Shown piece after piece: positions 26,901-35,383 of a DNA stretch of 64,000 nucleotides. The stretch comes from Aquaspirillum sp. LM1 (GTDB taxonomy: Bacteria > Pseudomonadota > Gammaproteobacteria > Burkholderiales > Aquaspirillaceae), in NCBI RefSeq assembly GCF_002002905.1, contig NZ_CP019509.1, positions 2,390,501 through 2,454,500 of the forward strand, read 5' to 3'. The notes under the pieces are model-generated. The model was not told the DNA's origin. It saw nothing but the letters and a program-made list of their open reading frames with translations, and searched no databases. Numbering within the stretch: the first letter of the stretch is position 1; each line of letters opens with the position of its first letter. Both the position numbers and the translations under genes were made by a program.

Positions 26901-27577
26901 TCGCCAATGTCTGGCTGGAAGTAGTCGCGGATGGCGCGAATCACCAGGCTGCCTTCCTGGAAAATCAGGAATGGCGCGTTTTGCGCACCGGCAGCGCTTT
27001 CGATGGCGGTCCACAGTTGCAGCAGGTAGTTCAGGTCCCACTGCAGTTCTTCCAGCGTGCGGCCAATGCCGGCGGTGCGGGCAATCAGGCTCATGCCGGC
27101 CGGGCTTTCCAGCTGGGCCAGCAGTTCGCGCAGTTCGTTGCGCTCTTCGCCTTCAATGCGGCGCGACACGCCGCCGCCACGCGGATTGTTGGGCATCAGC
27201 ACCAGATAGCGGCCCGCCAGGCTGACGTAGGTGGTCAGGGCGGCACCCTTGTTGCCGCGCTCGTCCTTCTCCACCTGAACAATCAGCTCCTGGCCTTCTC
27301 GCAGCACATCCTGAATGCGCGGGCGACCACCGTCAAACTGACGGAAATAGGCGCGGGAGACTTCCTTGAACGGCAAAAAACCATGACGCTCGGTGCCGTA
27401 GTCGACAAAGCAGGCTTCCAGCGAGGGCTCGATGCGGGTGATCACGCCCTTGTAGATATTGCCCTTCTTTTGCTCCTTGCCGACGGTCTCGATATCAAGG
27501 TCAATGAGCTTTTGCCCATCCACGATGGCAACGCGCAGCTCTTCAGCCTGCGTTGCGTTGAATAACATGCGTTTCAT
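23987..27577 (-). CDS. rne: Ribonuclease E
   Basis: 1196-residue endoribonuclease for mRNA decay and rRNA/tRNA processing. It has an S1 domain (about 35-120, [23 protein letters not shown]), an RNase H-like/DNase I-like catalytic core with the magnesium aspartates in the [16 protein letters not shown] and [12 protein letters not shown] blocks, and the zinc-link CPRC (C401, C404). From about residue 520 on it is low complexity: an Arg-rich RNA-binding stretch, then a long Ala/Val/Pro/Glu region, the presumed degradosome scaffold. ATG at 27577 (MKRMLF) has an AGGAA site; the frame upstream is not conserved. Long leader and divergent rluC, as in many proteobacteria. Confidence 0.97.
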   Translation of the reverse strand: MKRMLFNATQAEELRVAIVDGQKLIDLDIETVGKEQKKGNIYKGVITRIEPSLEACFVDYGTERHGFLPFKEVSRAYFRQFDGGRPRIQDVLREGQELIVQVEKDERGNKGAALTTYVSLAGRYLVLMPNNPRGGGVSRRIEGEERNELRELLAQLESPAGMSLIARTAGIGRTLEELQWDLNYLLQLWTAIESAAGAQNAPFLIFQEGSLVIRAIRDYFQPDIGEILIDTEEIHNQARQFMSHVMPGNVNRVKLYKDDVPLFSRFQIEHQIETAFSRAVTLPSGGAIVIDHTEALVSVDVNSARATKGSDIETTALNTNLEAADEIARQLRLRDLGGLIVIDFIDMENPKNQREVENRLREALKTDRARVQMGKLSRFGLLELSRQRLQPSLGESSHMPCPRCHGTGFIRGIESSALHILRIIQEEAMKDNTSAVHAQVPVDVATFLLNEKRADLFTVEARLKVSVVLIPNIHLETPHYKIVRLRAEDLPEGEEPSYKMVEAPSEDSAYTSAQQEKAKPERQQAAVQGITPSQPAPVSVRDQEASAAAAPAVAAAVAPAAPASRPAPAARQPAPVVTKPAQPGVMARLVGWVKSLFTTEAPAPVPVAEPVKPAAANPRREGNAGQGGRRDRRPNRSRNEDGQAPRRRDDASPRPERDSNEPRAEREPRAPRAERGERPERGERPERNERPSRPERQALRHEMREREEREAREQPPREAREPREPRGERPSSDANRSERPERPERRRRQPEVNAPEVVDTPAVDALEPRQAEVAALEAASPDGVPSEAGERPEQRSRRRRGRRGGERRRDDAAAVEGQENAVVADASEHIAPLAVAAVASVVAASVADAVEVPAAVAADSPAVAVLPTPVMATPVLEPAPVPEELAPAAPADSLPVSVDAAPVAVEAVAPVAPIAPSMPAASVSVAVAEAMPAAPVEPVMVMVETRADDPVVIPVAPTTNVAEILRAAPVEPAVVVQSAQDDSPVLVQVETQVDAVTTAVISQVDAAPAPAVIPEPVTAEAEPLPATVSVALETRLTGAAMAAPVSVAEAIALVAEPAEPAADASVVVEAVAEVPVETVAPAEAVPVTLPVAAPAPAVMESPLDLGGLILVTTQVQDAAPVATEPTLPSRRRRADLQAGAAVHTAENVLQQVETASLIAPVEVSASLPLPEQARRANRVVHAATEEAAAMVQVETR

Positions 27578-28275
27578 AAATTTTCCTGCGCGGCACTCAC
27601 GCAGGGGTTGGCCTGGTTTCAGCGGCCAACGGCACCTGATATCTCCACTGCAGGCCGGCAACGGGCCGGCGCAGCGCCCGGCAGAAGACGGGCCTGGACA
27701 GGCAATCCGGGCACACCGGCCCTGCCGCCATGGCAGAACCTGTGTGCCCGACCGGAAATATCAGTGCACGGTGCAGCAAGTTTTCGACAGCCCGTCTGGA
27801 GGGCATTCACCGAAGGAAGTCTTCACTAAAGAGCAATACGGCATGAGGTCAGCCGACTTTCCTGTCTTCGCGGTGCCGAAAAGGTGCGGAATCTCGCCCG
27901 TTGACAGCGGGCAATCTTTTCAATGGGCCCACCCTGACAATAAGGTTTCAACAAGGGGCAGGCACGAAATAACGTTTTTGGGCAACCGCGTCGGGTCAAA
28001 CTTTGCTGCATGGTTTTCCGGCGGGCTTGGTCGCCGGAAAACGGAATTCTGGTGAGTGCGTATTGCGCGTAAATGCTTTACCATCGCTGCTTTTCGGTGA
28101 GCGAGACAACCGTGTCGCCGCCGCATGGACGATGCCGATCAAGGTGCGTTCTGCGCACGTCTTCGGCCACCGCGTCGGGGCGATGAGGCGACAAGAGTCT
28201 GGTGTTTCCCGAACTTATTCACCGGGGATTCACGGGTTATCCACAACCCGCCCCGGTTCGCGAAGTATAAGCAAA
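27578..28275. other. rne-rluC divergent intergenic region with rne leader hairpin
   Basis: 698 nt without a convincing gene. An 11-bp perfect hairpin (28013-28023 with 28032-28042) and several short GC hairpins near 27640-27700 lie in what would be the rne leader. In enterobacteria the rne leader is long and binds RNase E for autoregulation; the same role here is inferred. No clear promoter could be assigned to either gene. Confidence 0.5.
28237..28245 (+). promoter_or_regulatory. Consensus DnaA box
   Basis: TTATCCACA, a perfect match to the DnaA box, 31 nt before the rluC start. It is a single box inside a short CGGGTT/AACCCG repeat, so it may be chance. Confidence 0.35.
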
Positions 28276-29211
28276 ATGACAGACTTGCGTAAAGACTCCG
28301 TCACCTTTGTGACGGTGGACGATGCCGGGCACGACCAGCGCATCGACAATTTCCTGCTCCGACTCCTCAAAGGCGTGCCCAAAAGCCATGTCTACCGGAT
28401 TTTGCGCAGTGGTGAAGTACGGGTCAACAAAGGCCGGATTGACGCCAGTTACCGGCTGCGCGAAGGCGATGTGCTGCGCATTCCGCCGGTGCGGGTGGCC
28501 AGCGCCGATCCGGCTGCCCGCCCGGCCCCCGCGCAGGAGTTCGCCATCATCTACGAAGACGAGGCGCTGCTGGTAATCAACAAACCGGCAGGGGTGGCCG
28601 TACACGGCGGCTCCGGCGTATCGTTCGGGGTGATTGAACAACTGCGCGCCGCCCGGCCCGATGCCCGTTTTCTGGAGCTGGTACACCGGCTGGACCGGGA
28701 AACCTCCGGGCTGCTGATGCTGGCCAAAAAGCGCTCGGCGCTGGTCAAGCTGCATGAAATGATCCGCGAAAACCGCATGGACAAGCGCTATCAGGCGCTG
28801 GGGGTGGGAGACTGGGCGGAGGCGCGCAAGCAGGTGAAGCTGCCGCTGCTGAAATTCAACCTGCCCGACGGGGAACGTCGGGTCAAGGTGTCGGACCAAG
28901 GTCAGAGCGCGCACACCAATTTTCATGTGCTCAAGCGCCTGCCCGGCTTTGTGCTGGTGGAAGCCCAGCTGAAAACCGGCCGCACCCACCAGATTCGCGT
29001 GCATATGGCCGCCAGCGGGGCCGCCATTGCCGGTGATGAAAAATACGGCGACTTTGCCTATAACCGCAGTCTGCACAAACAAGGCCTCAAGCGCATGTTT
29101 CTGCACGCCTGGCGGCTGCGGCTGGACCATCCGCTGACAGGCGTGCCGTTAACGCTGGAAGCGCCGCTGCCCCGCGAACTGCAATCTTTTCTGGATACCC
29201 TGAGCGCATGA
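28276..29211 (+). CDS. rluC: 23S rRNA pseudouridine synthase RluC
   Basis: 311 residues; isomerises uridines 955, 2504 and 2580 of 23S rRNA in E. coli. An N-terminal S4 RNA-binding domain (about 20-80) precedes the RluA-type catalytic domain with the HRLDRETSG motif (catalytic Asp) and the GRTHQIRVH motif. ATG at 28276 is used; the long upstream extension of the frame is not conserved. The stop overlaps the HAD gene by ATGA. RluC divergent from rne is a common arrangement. Confidence 0.95.
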   Translation: MTDLRKDSVTFVTVDDAGHDQRIDNFLLRLLKGVPKSHVYRILRSGEVRVNKGRIDASYRLREGDVLRIPPVRVASADPAARPAPAQEFAIIYEDEALLVINKPAGVAVHGGSGVSFGVIEQLRAARPDARFLELVHRLDRETSGLLMLAKKRSALVKLHEMIRENRMDKRYQALGVGDWAEARKQVKLPLLKFNLPDGERRVKVSDQGQSAHTNFHVLKRLPGFVLVEAQLKTGRTHQIRVHMAASGAAIAGDEKYGDFAYNRSLHKQGLKRMFLHAWRLRLDHPLTGVPLTLEAPLPRELQSFLDTLSA

Positions 29212-29885
29212 ACCTGCCTGCCGACACTGCCGCCTTCGACCTGATCGTGTTTGACTGGGATGGCACCCTGATGGACTCCACCGCGCACATCACCCGCTCG
29301 ATCCAGCGCGCCTGTGCCGATCTGGGCCTGCCAGTGCCTGAGCGCAGCCGCGCCAGCCATGTGATTGGCCTGGGACTGGTGGACGCCATGCGCCATGTTT
29401 GCCCCGGCCTGCCGTCAGCGCGCTATCAGGACATGGTGGAAGCCTACCGCCACCACTATCTGGCCGGCGATGCCGTGATCGAGCTGTTTGACGGCGTGGC
29501 CGCCGCCCTGGCCCACTACCAGCAGCGCGGCGTGCTGCTGGCGGTGGCCACCGGCAAAAGCCGCATCGGCCTGGACCGGGCGATGCAGCACACCGGGCTG
29601 ACCGACTGCTTTGTCGCCACCCGCACGGTGGACGAGTGCCATTCCAAGCCCCATCCACAGATGCTTGACGATCTCACCCAGGTGCTTGGGGTGGACAAGC
29701 GACGCACGCTGATGGTGGGCGACACCACCCACGACCTGCAAATGGCGCTGAATGCCGGCACCTGGGCCGCCGGGGTCAGCTACGGGGCTCACCCGGTAGA
29801 CGCGCTGCACGCGCTGTCGCCGCTGGGCTGCTTTGATTCATTTGGAGCGCTGGACACATGGCTGAGCCCACGCCTGTCGGCCTGA
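29208..29885 (+). CDS. HAD-IA hydrolase, phosphoglycolate phosphatase-like
   Basis: 225-residue HAD phosphatase. The nucleophile motif is FDWDGTLMDS, motif II is VATGKS, Lys of motif III is in the HSKPHPQM segment and motif IV is MVGDTTHDLQMA. Overlaps rluC by 4 nt and the Rieske gene by 28 nt, giving a tightly packed operon. Such rluC-linked HAD proteins are often called Gph; the substrate is not established. Confidence 0.88.
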   Translation: MNLPADTAAFDLIVFDWDGTLMDSTAHITRSIQRACADLGLPVPERSRASHVIGLGLVDAMRHVCPGLPSARYQDMVEAYRHHYLAGDAVIELFDGVAAALAHYQQRGVLLAVATGKSRIGLDRAMQHTGLTDCFVATRTVDECHSKPHPQMLDDLTQVLGVDKRRTLMVGDTTHDLQMALNAGTWAAGVSYGAHPVDALHALSPLGCFDSFGALDTWLSPRLSA

Positions 29886-30220
29886 TCGGCCCCAGCGCCG
29901 CGCTGGTGAACAGCCAGCCTGGCCTGCGTTTTACCCTGGCCGATGGCCGCCCGGCATTTGCCATCCGCTACCGCGACCGGGTGTACGCCTACCTCAATGC
30001 CTGCGCGCATGTGCCGGTGGAGCTGGATCTGGTGGAGGGGGATTTATTTGACCTGTCCGGCCAGTATCTGGTCTGCGCCATGCACGGTGCTTATTATCAT
30101 CCGGAAAGCGGTGTCTGTCTGGGCGGCCCGTGTCCTGGCCGGCGACTGACGTCGATTGCCATCGAAGAACATGACGGCCAGCTGTGGCTGGCCGGCACTT
30201 ACACAGGAACACCGCCATGA
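29858..30220 (+). CDS. Rieske [2Fe-2S] domain protein
   Basis: 120-residue single-domain Rieske protein. Cluster ligands are in CAHVPVEL (Cys, His) and CAMHGAYY (Cys, His). No signal or membrane segment, so a soluble electron carrier or redox sensor. Its place between a HAD phosphatase and sppA is conserved in betaproteobacteria, but its partner is not known. Overlaps both neighbours (28 nt and 4 nt). Confidence 0.88.
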   Translation: MAEPTPVGLIGPSAALVNSQPGLRFTLADGRPAFAIRYRDRVYAYLNACAHVPVELDLVEGDLFDLSGQYLVCAMHGAYYHPESGVCLGGPCPGRRLTSIAIEEHDGQLWLAGTYTGTPP

Positions 30221-31152
30221 GCGATCCACAATGGGAACGGCCAGTGCTGGAAAAACTGGCGTTGGCCTCGGTTACCGAACAACGGCGCAGCCGGCAATGG
30301 AAGCTGTTTTTTCGCCTGGCCTGGCTGGTACTGGCCATTTTGCTGGTGGTGGGCATCCTGCGCCAGGAAGATGACGGCGAAACCGGGCTGACCGGCGGGG
30401 AGCACGCCGCGCTGCTGAACCTGAGCGGTGAAATCAGCACGGAAAACCACACCGCCGAACGCATGATCAAGGGCCTGCAAAAAGCCTTCAAGGACAGTGG
30501 CACCCAGGCGGTCATCATCCGTGCCAACAGCCCTGGCGGCAGCCCGGTGCTGTCTGGCATGGTCAACGATGAAATCCGCCGGCTGAAAGCCGAACAGCCG
30601 AATATTCCGGTGTATGTGGTGGTGGAAGAAGTTTGCGCCTCTGGCTGCTATTACATCGCGGCGGCGGCGGACAAGATTTTTGTCGATAAGGCCAGCATTG
30701 TCGGCTCGATTGGCGTGCTGTCCGATGGCTTTGGTTTTTCTGGTGCCATGGAAAAACTGGGCATCGACCGCCGGCTGATGACCGCCGGCAGCCACAAGGC
30801 AATGGCCGACCCATTCTCGCCGCGCAAACCGGAAGACGAAGCCATCCGTCAGGCACTGCTCAATGACATTCACCGCCAGTTCATCGATGTCGTCAAAGCC
30901 GGGCGCGGCAAGCGCCTGAAAGACGATCCGGCCATTTTCTCCGGCCTGTACTGGCTGGGTGAAAAAAGCATTCCACTGGGGCTGGTGGACGGTTACGGCA
31001 CGGTAGACAGCGTGGCGCGTGATCTGGTGAAAACCGAACATGTGCAGGACATCACCCCCGGCGAAGATTTCATCGACCGCTTTGCCAAGCGCTTTGGCGT
31101 CGGGCTGTCGCTGGGCCTGCTGCAGGGCAGCCATGCCTTGCAACTGAAGTAA
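30217..31152 (+). CDS. sppA: Signal peptide peptidase SppA, short form
   Basis: 311-residue S49 serine protease of the single-domain type, degrading cleaved signal peptides in the inner membrane. One N-terminal membrane helix (about residues 32-48). Catalytic Ser is S142 in the CASGCYY block and the general base Lys is K194 in GSHKAMADPF. ATG at 30217 overlaps the Rieske stop (ATGA). Last gene of the rluC operon. Confidence 0.94.
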   Translation: MSDPQWERPVLEKLALASVTEQRRSRQWKLFFRLAWLVLAILLVVGILRQEDDGETGLTGGEHAALLNLSGEISTENHTAERMIKGLQKAFKDSGTQAVIIRANSPGGSPVLSGMVNDEIRRLKAEQPNIPVYVVVEEVCASGCYYIAAAADKIFVDKASIVGSIGVLSDGFGFSGAMEKLGIDRRLMTAGSHKAMADPFSPRKPEDEAIRQALLNDIHRQFIDVVKAGRGKRLKDDPAIFSGLYWLGEKSIPLGLVDGYGTVDSVARDLVKTEHVQDITPGEDFIDRFAKRFGVGLSLGLLQGSHALQLK

Positions 31153-31186
31153 TCGACCGAGACCACCATCGAACCAGGGACTGCCC

Positions 31187-31963
31187 ATGCGCCGCCGCCC
31201 CCCAGAAGACCCGGATCACCACGAACGCTGGATGGTGTCCTACGCCGACTTTGTCACCCTGCTGTTTGCCTTTTTTGTGGTGATGTACTCCATCTCGTCG
31301 ATCAACGAGGGCAAGTACAAGCAGATGACCCAGTCGATGATTGCCGCCTTCAACCAGGGGGCAATTGCCCCCAAGCTGCTCGGCCAGTCCGGTAGTGCCA
31401 ACACCATGGTGGCGGTGGAAGATGCCAAGCCGCTGGCCAGCAAGGTGGCCACCACGCTGAAGCTGCAACAGGATGCGCGGATGAACCAGCTGGCCGCCCA
31501 GGTGCGTCAGCTGCTCGACCCGCTGATGCAGCGCGGCCAGGTGCGGGTCACCCAGAGTGAGCTGGGCATTGCGGTGGAAATCAACGACAGCGCGCTGTTT
31601 GAATCCGCCCAGGCGGCCCCCTCGCTGGCGTCCAGCGGCTGGCTGGGCCGCCTGGGCGGCGTGCTGCGCGGCTACCCCAACCGCATCCGGGTGGAAGGCT
31701 ATACCGACGACCGCCCGATCCGCACCAGCACGTATCCGTCCAACTGGGAGCTGTCTGCCGCCCGTGCCGGCAGTGTGGTGCGCCTGTTTGTGGAACATGG
31801 CGTCGGCTCCAGCCGGCTGGTGGCCATTGGCCGGGCAGAAAACCGCCCGATTGCCAGCAACGACAGCGCCGAAGGTCGCGCCCGCAACCGGCGGGTGACC
31901 ATCAGCATTCTGCCGGAAAGCGCCGGCGATGATGCCCTGGTGCCGGCTGGCAAACTGAATTAG
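31187..31963 (+). CDS. MotB/MotD-type flagellar stator protein
   Basis: 258 residues. An N-terminal membrane helix carries the stator aspartate (D21 in SYADFVTLLFAFF), followed by a plug/linker region and a C-terminal OmpA-like peptidoglycan domain (IRVEGYTDDRPI, NWELSAARAGSVVR, NRRVTISI). It resembles MotD of the second stator set. No MotA/MotC partner is adjacent, which is unusual. It lies 34 nt after sppA and may be read from the same transcript. Confidence 0.88.
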   Translation: MRRRPPEDPDHHERWMVSYADFVTLLFAFFVVMYSISSINEGKYKQMTQSMIAAFNQGAIAPKLLGQSGSANTMVAVEDAKPLASKVATTLKLQQDARMNQLAAQVRQLLDPLMQRGQVRVTQSELGIAVEINDSALFESAQAAPSLASSGWLGRLGGVLRGYPNRIRVEGYTDDRPIRTSTYPSNWELSAARAGSVVRLFVEHGVGSSRLVAIGRAENRPIASNDSAEGRARNRRVTISILPESAGDDALVPAGKLN

Positions 31964-32047
31964 CCAGTATGGGCAGCGGTGGCCAGATCGCTGAGTGGCG
32001 TATTGTGGCCCTCTGGCGAGGCATGGCTGTGGCGTGACGGTGCAGCA

Positions 32048-32064
32048 CGCACTTTATTGGTGCA
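32048..32064. promoter_or_regulatory. NtrC-like enhancer site upstream of the Anbu operon
   Basis: CGCACTTTATTGGTGCA fits the NtrC palindrome (GCAC-N7-GTGC) with TTGGTGCA on the right arm. A weaker half-site TTGGTGT follows at 32080-32086. The centre is about 73 nt upstream of the predicted start, on the close side for an NtrC enhancer. Confidence 0.65.
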
Positions 32065-32102
32065 TGCCGCACTGTCACATTGGTGTCTGTTCACTGCAGA
32101 CA

Positions 32103-32118
32103 TGGCACGGCGCTTGCT
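32103..32118 (+). promoter_or_regulatory. Sigma-54 (-24/-12) promoter of the Anbu operon
   Basis: TGGCACG-GCGC-TTGCT, a perfect match to the core TGGCACG-N4-TTGCW, with GG and GC exactly 10 nt apart. The predicted start near 32129 leaves a leader of about 28 nt. Confidence 0.85.
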
Positions 32119-32156
32119 GACTGACAAGCTTAAGCCTGCCTGCCGGATTTGCTGCC

Positions 32157-33584
32157 ATGCCCAGCCTGACCTTGCCCGCTTCGGGGCTATACGACGAAAT
32201 GTTCGACGCTGCTGCGCCGCGCGCCCATTACGCGCAGTATGCCGACTGGCTGAACAGCCAGAGCGACGAGGCGCTGGCCACCCGGCGCAACGAAGCCGAC
32301 CTGCTGTTTCGCCGTTACGGCATCACCTTCAGCGTCTGCCGCGACGCCTACGCCCGCGACCGGCAAATTCCGTTCGACATCATCCCGCGCGTGCTGCCGG
32401 CCAGCGACTGGGCCGTGCTGGAACGCGGCCTGCGCCAGCGGATGCAGGCGCTGAACGCCTTTTTGCATGATATTTACCACACCCAAGACATTGTCCGCGC
32501 CGGGGTGATTCCCGCCGAGCAGGTGCTGGGCAATCCGCTCTACCAGGTGGCCATGCACGGGCTGGCGCTGCCCAACCAGGTGTACGCCCATGTGGCCGGG
32601 ATTGACATCATCCGCCACGCCGACGGCCAGTTTTATGTGCTGGAAGACAATCTGTGCGTGCCATCCGGGGTCAGCTATATGCTGGAAAGCCGCAAGATGA
32701 TGCGCCGGCTGTTTCCTGAGCTGTTCACCCGGATGGACATCGCCCCGGTCGAGCATTACCCCAACCTGCTGCTGCAAACCCTGCGCGAAGCCAGCCCGGT
32801 GGAACAGCCCACCGTGGTGGTGCTCACCCCTGGCCGGCATAACGCGGCTTACTTCGAGCATGCCTTTCTGGCCCGGCAAATGGGCGTGGAGCTGGTGGAA
32901 GGACAGGATTTGCTGGTGAAAAACGACCGGGTGTGGATGCGCACCACCGCCGGGTTGCAGGGCGTGGATGTGATTTACCGGCGCATCGAAGAGGATTTTC
33001 TTGATCCACTGGCCGGCAATCCGGAGTCCCTGCTTGGCGTGCCCGGCCTGCTGTCGGTGTACCGCAAGGGCCAGGTGGCGCTGTGCAATGCGCCGGGCAC
33101 TGGGGTGGCTGATGACAAGTCGGTCTACCCGTTTGTGCCGGACATGATCCGTTTTTACCTGAGCGAAACGCCAATTTTGAATAATGTGCCCACCTGGCAG
33201 CTGCGCAAGCCGGACGATCTGGCCTATGCGCTTACCCGCCTGCCCGAGCTGGTGATCAAGGAAGTGCACGGCAGTGGCGGCTACGGCATGCTGATTGGCC
33301 CGCTGGCCAGCCGCAGCGAGATTGCCGACTTCCGCCAGCGGATTCTGGCCAAGCCGGCGCATTACATTGCCCAGCCCACCCTGGCGCTGTCCACCTGCCC
33401 CACCCTGGTGGAAGCCGGCATTGCCCCGCGCCATGTGGATTTGCGCCCGTTTGTGCTCAGTGGCCGCGACACGCGGATTGTGGCCGGCGGGCTAAGCCGG
33501 GTGGCGCTGGAAGCCGGGTCGCTGGTGGTGAATTCCTCTCAGGGCGGTGGCACCAAGGATACCTGGATTGTGGAGAACGCCTGA
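32157..33584 (+). CDS. Circularly permuted ATP-grasp type 2 protein (COG2308)
   Basis: 475 residues. Diagnostic blocks include the VLEDNLCVPSGVSYMLESR segment, the glycine-rich VIKEVHGSGGYGM and the late HVDLRPFVLSG block. The family is predicted to form peptide-type bonds using ATP and is nearly always found with alpha-E and transglutaminase-like genes; the product is unknown. First gene of the sigma-54 operon. The stop overlaps the next start (TGATG). Confidence 0.92.
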   Translation: MPSLTLPASGLYDEMFDAAAPRAHYAQYADWLNSQSDEALATRRNEADLLFRRYGITFSVCRDAYARDRQIPFDIIPRVLPASDWAVLERGLRQRMQALNAFLHDIYHTQDIVRAGVIPAEQVLGNPLYQVAMHGLALPNQVYAHVAGIDIIRHADGQFYVLEDNLCVPSGVSYMLESRKMMRRLFPELFTRMDIAPVEHYPNLLLQTLREASPVEQPTVVVLTPGRHNAAYFEHAFLARQMGVELVEGQDLLVKNDRVWMRTTAGLQGVDVIYRRIEEDFLDPLAGNPESLLGVPGLLSVYRKGQVALCNAPGTGVADDKSVYPFVPDMIRFYLSETPILNNVPTWQLRKPDDLAYALTRLPELVIKEVHGSGGYGMLIGPLASRSEIADFRQRILAKPAHYIAQPTLALSTCPTLVEAGIAPRHVDLRPFVLSGRDTRIVAGGLSRVALEAGSLVVNSSQGGGTKDTWIVENA

Positions 33585-34495
33585 TGTTGTCACGAACTGC
33601 TGCCAACCTGTACTGGATGTCCCGCTATCTGGAGCGGGCGGAAAACCTGGCGCGCGTGCTGGACGTCAGCCAGAGCCTGGCGCTGCTCAAACGCAGCACC
33701 CACAGCGACGATATGTCTGCCCCGCTGCGGCTGACCGACAGTGAGGCGGAATTTGCCGCCCGCCATGGCGAGGAGATCAATGCGCGCACCCTGTGGGCGT
33801 TTCTGGGCTTTTCTGGCCATCCGGCCAGCATTCATTCCTGTTTACTCCAGGCACGGGACAACGCCGATGCCGTGCGCGGCGCGCTGACTGGCGAAATGTG
33901 GGAAAACATCCACGCCACCTGGCTGGGCATGCAGGAAGCCGCCCAGCAGCCCCCGGCTGACCTGGCCCGGTTTGGCGACTGGGTGCGCGAACGCTCACAC
34001 CTGTTTCGCGGCATTACCTACGGCACCATCCACCGTGACGATGCGTATCGCTTCATCCGTCTGGGCACATTTGTCGAACGCGCCGACAATACCGCGCGCC
34101 TGCTCAAGCTGCGCTACCGCCACCACCGCGCCGGCATGGCCGATCATTATGCGCTGGTGGCACTGCTGGAGTCGGTCAGCGCCCACGATGCGTATCAGTC
34201 GATTTACCACGACACGGTCAGCGCCCCCAAGGTGGCCGAGCTGCTGATTCTCAACCCCGATGTGCCGCGCAGCCTGGCGGCGTGCTTTGGCGAAATCAGC
34301 CAGATCGTTGCCCAAATTGCCGGCCCGCGTGGCCGCAACGCCAAAAAACTGGCTGCCGAAATGGCCGCCGCACTGATGTACGGCGACATTCAGGACATTC
34401 TGGCCCAGGGCATGCAGAACTATCTGCACCACTTTCTTGGCCAGACCGCCGAACTGGACGCCTTGCTGCACACCGCCTATATGGAGGCGCTATGA
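33584..34495 (+). CDS. Alpha-E domain protein (COG2307)
   Basis: 303 residues, predicted all-alpha. The N-terminus LSRTAANLYWMSRYLERAENLARVLDV is the family signature, and a second helical repeat contains FIRLGTFVERADNTARLL. No known catalytic residues; it always accompanies the ATP-grasp protein, sometimes fused to it, so it is probably a partner or substrate-presenting protein. Overlaps its neighbours on both sides (1 nt and 4 nt). Confidence 0.92.
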   Translation: MLSRTAANLYWMSRYLERAENLARVLDVSQSLALLKRSTHSDDMSAPLRLTDSEAEFAARHGEEINARTLWAFLGFSGHPASIHSCLLQARDNADAVRGALTGEMWENIHATWLGMQEAAQQPPADLARFGDWVRERSHLFRGITYGTIHRDDAYRFIRLGTFVERADNTARLLKLRYRHHRAGMADHYALVALLESVSAHDAYQSIYHDTVSAPKVAELLILNPDVPRSLAACFGEISQIVAQIAGPRGRNAKKLAAEMAAALMYGDIQDILAQGMQNYLHHFLGQTAELDALLHTAYMEAL

Positions 34496-35298
34496 AACTG
34501 GACATCAGCCACCGCACGGTTTATCGCTACGATGCGCGCATGCGCCATTCCACCCAGTATCTGCGCCTGACGCCATCCAGCTCGCGCCGCCAGCGGGTGC
34601 TCAGCTGGCAGCTGGGCCTGCCGGCGCGTGCCTCCAGTGGCCGCGACCCCTATGGCAATTGCCAGCATGTGCTGACGCTGGACTACCCGCACCATGAGAT
34701 CAGCGTGCTGGCCACCGGCCAGGTGGAAGTGCTGGAGCCACAGTTGGAAGACGATGACGATGGTCTGTCACCCGGGGTGTTTTTGCGGCATACTGCGCTG
34801 ACGGTCAGCTCACCCGCGCTCACCGAATTTGCCCTGGGCCTGACTGCCGCCGTGGCAGCCCAGCCGCGTCAGGGCTTGTGGAGCCTGATGGAACGGCTGG
34901 CCGACGCCATGCCCCTGCGCAGCGGCTATGCCAGCACGCCGCTGTCGGCGGCACAAGCGTTTGAGCAAGCCTGTGGCGACAGCCACGCACTCAGCCACGC
35001 CTTTATCAGCGCCGCCCGCCTGCTGGGCAAGCCCGCCCGCCATGTCAGTGGCTATGTGCTGGAGCCACACACCGGCGAAGTCAGCCCGCAGGGCTGGGCC
35101 GAAGTCTGGCTGGAAGGGCGCTGGGCCAGTTACGATGTCCAGCACGGTCAGGCTGCCGGCCCCTGCCATGTCAAGCTGGCGGTGGGCATGGACTACCTGG
35201 ATGCCTGCCCGGTGCGCGGTCAGCGCATGGTGAATCTTGCCAGCGCCGACCCCACCGGGCAGATGCTGCCTGCCGCGCAACAGTCGGCACAACAATAG
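34492..35298 (+). CDS. Transglutaminase-like protein with degenerate catalytic triad
   Basis: 268 residues. An N-terminal transglutaminase-associated beta domain (about 1-90, TVYRYDARMRHSTQYLRLTPSS) precedes a transglutaminase core (about 150-220). Aligning by eye with the family block G-V-C-Q-D-x-A-H, the nucleophile Cys is replaced by Ser164 (GDSHALSH), and the catalytic His of S-H-A-W is Gln200 (SPQGWAEVW). Asp215 is kept. Enzyme activity is therefore doubtful; it may be a structural or binding partner. Overlaps the alpha-E gene by ATGA and lies 85 nt before anbu. Confidence 0.85.
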   Translation: MKLDISHRTVYRYDARMRHSTQYLRLTPSSSRRQRVLSWQLGLPARASSGRDPYGNCQHVLTLDYPHHEISVLATGQVEVLEPQLEDDDDGLSPGVFLRHTALTVSSPALTEFALGLTAAVAAQPRQGLWSLMERLADAMPLRSGYASTPLSAAQAFEQACGDSHALSHAFISAARLLGKPARHVSGYVLEPHTGEVSPQGWAEVWLEGRWASYDVQHGQAAGPCHVKLAVGMDYLDACPVRGQRMVNLASADPTGQMLPAAQQSAQQ

Positions 35299-35383
35299 GC
35301 GGAAGAATCTGGCCGGGCAGGTGCCCCTGACCCGGTTTTACCGGATAATGCTGCCACCTCTCACTGTGACCTGTCAGACGACC

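Noticed and set aside
23921-27565. 1214-codon plus-strand frame opposite rne
   Set aside because: Mirror of the repetitive Arg/Ala-rich RNase E tail; no domain recognised.
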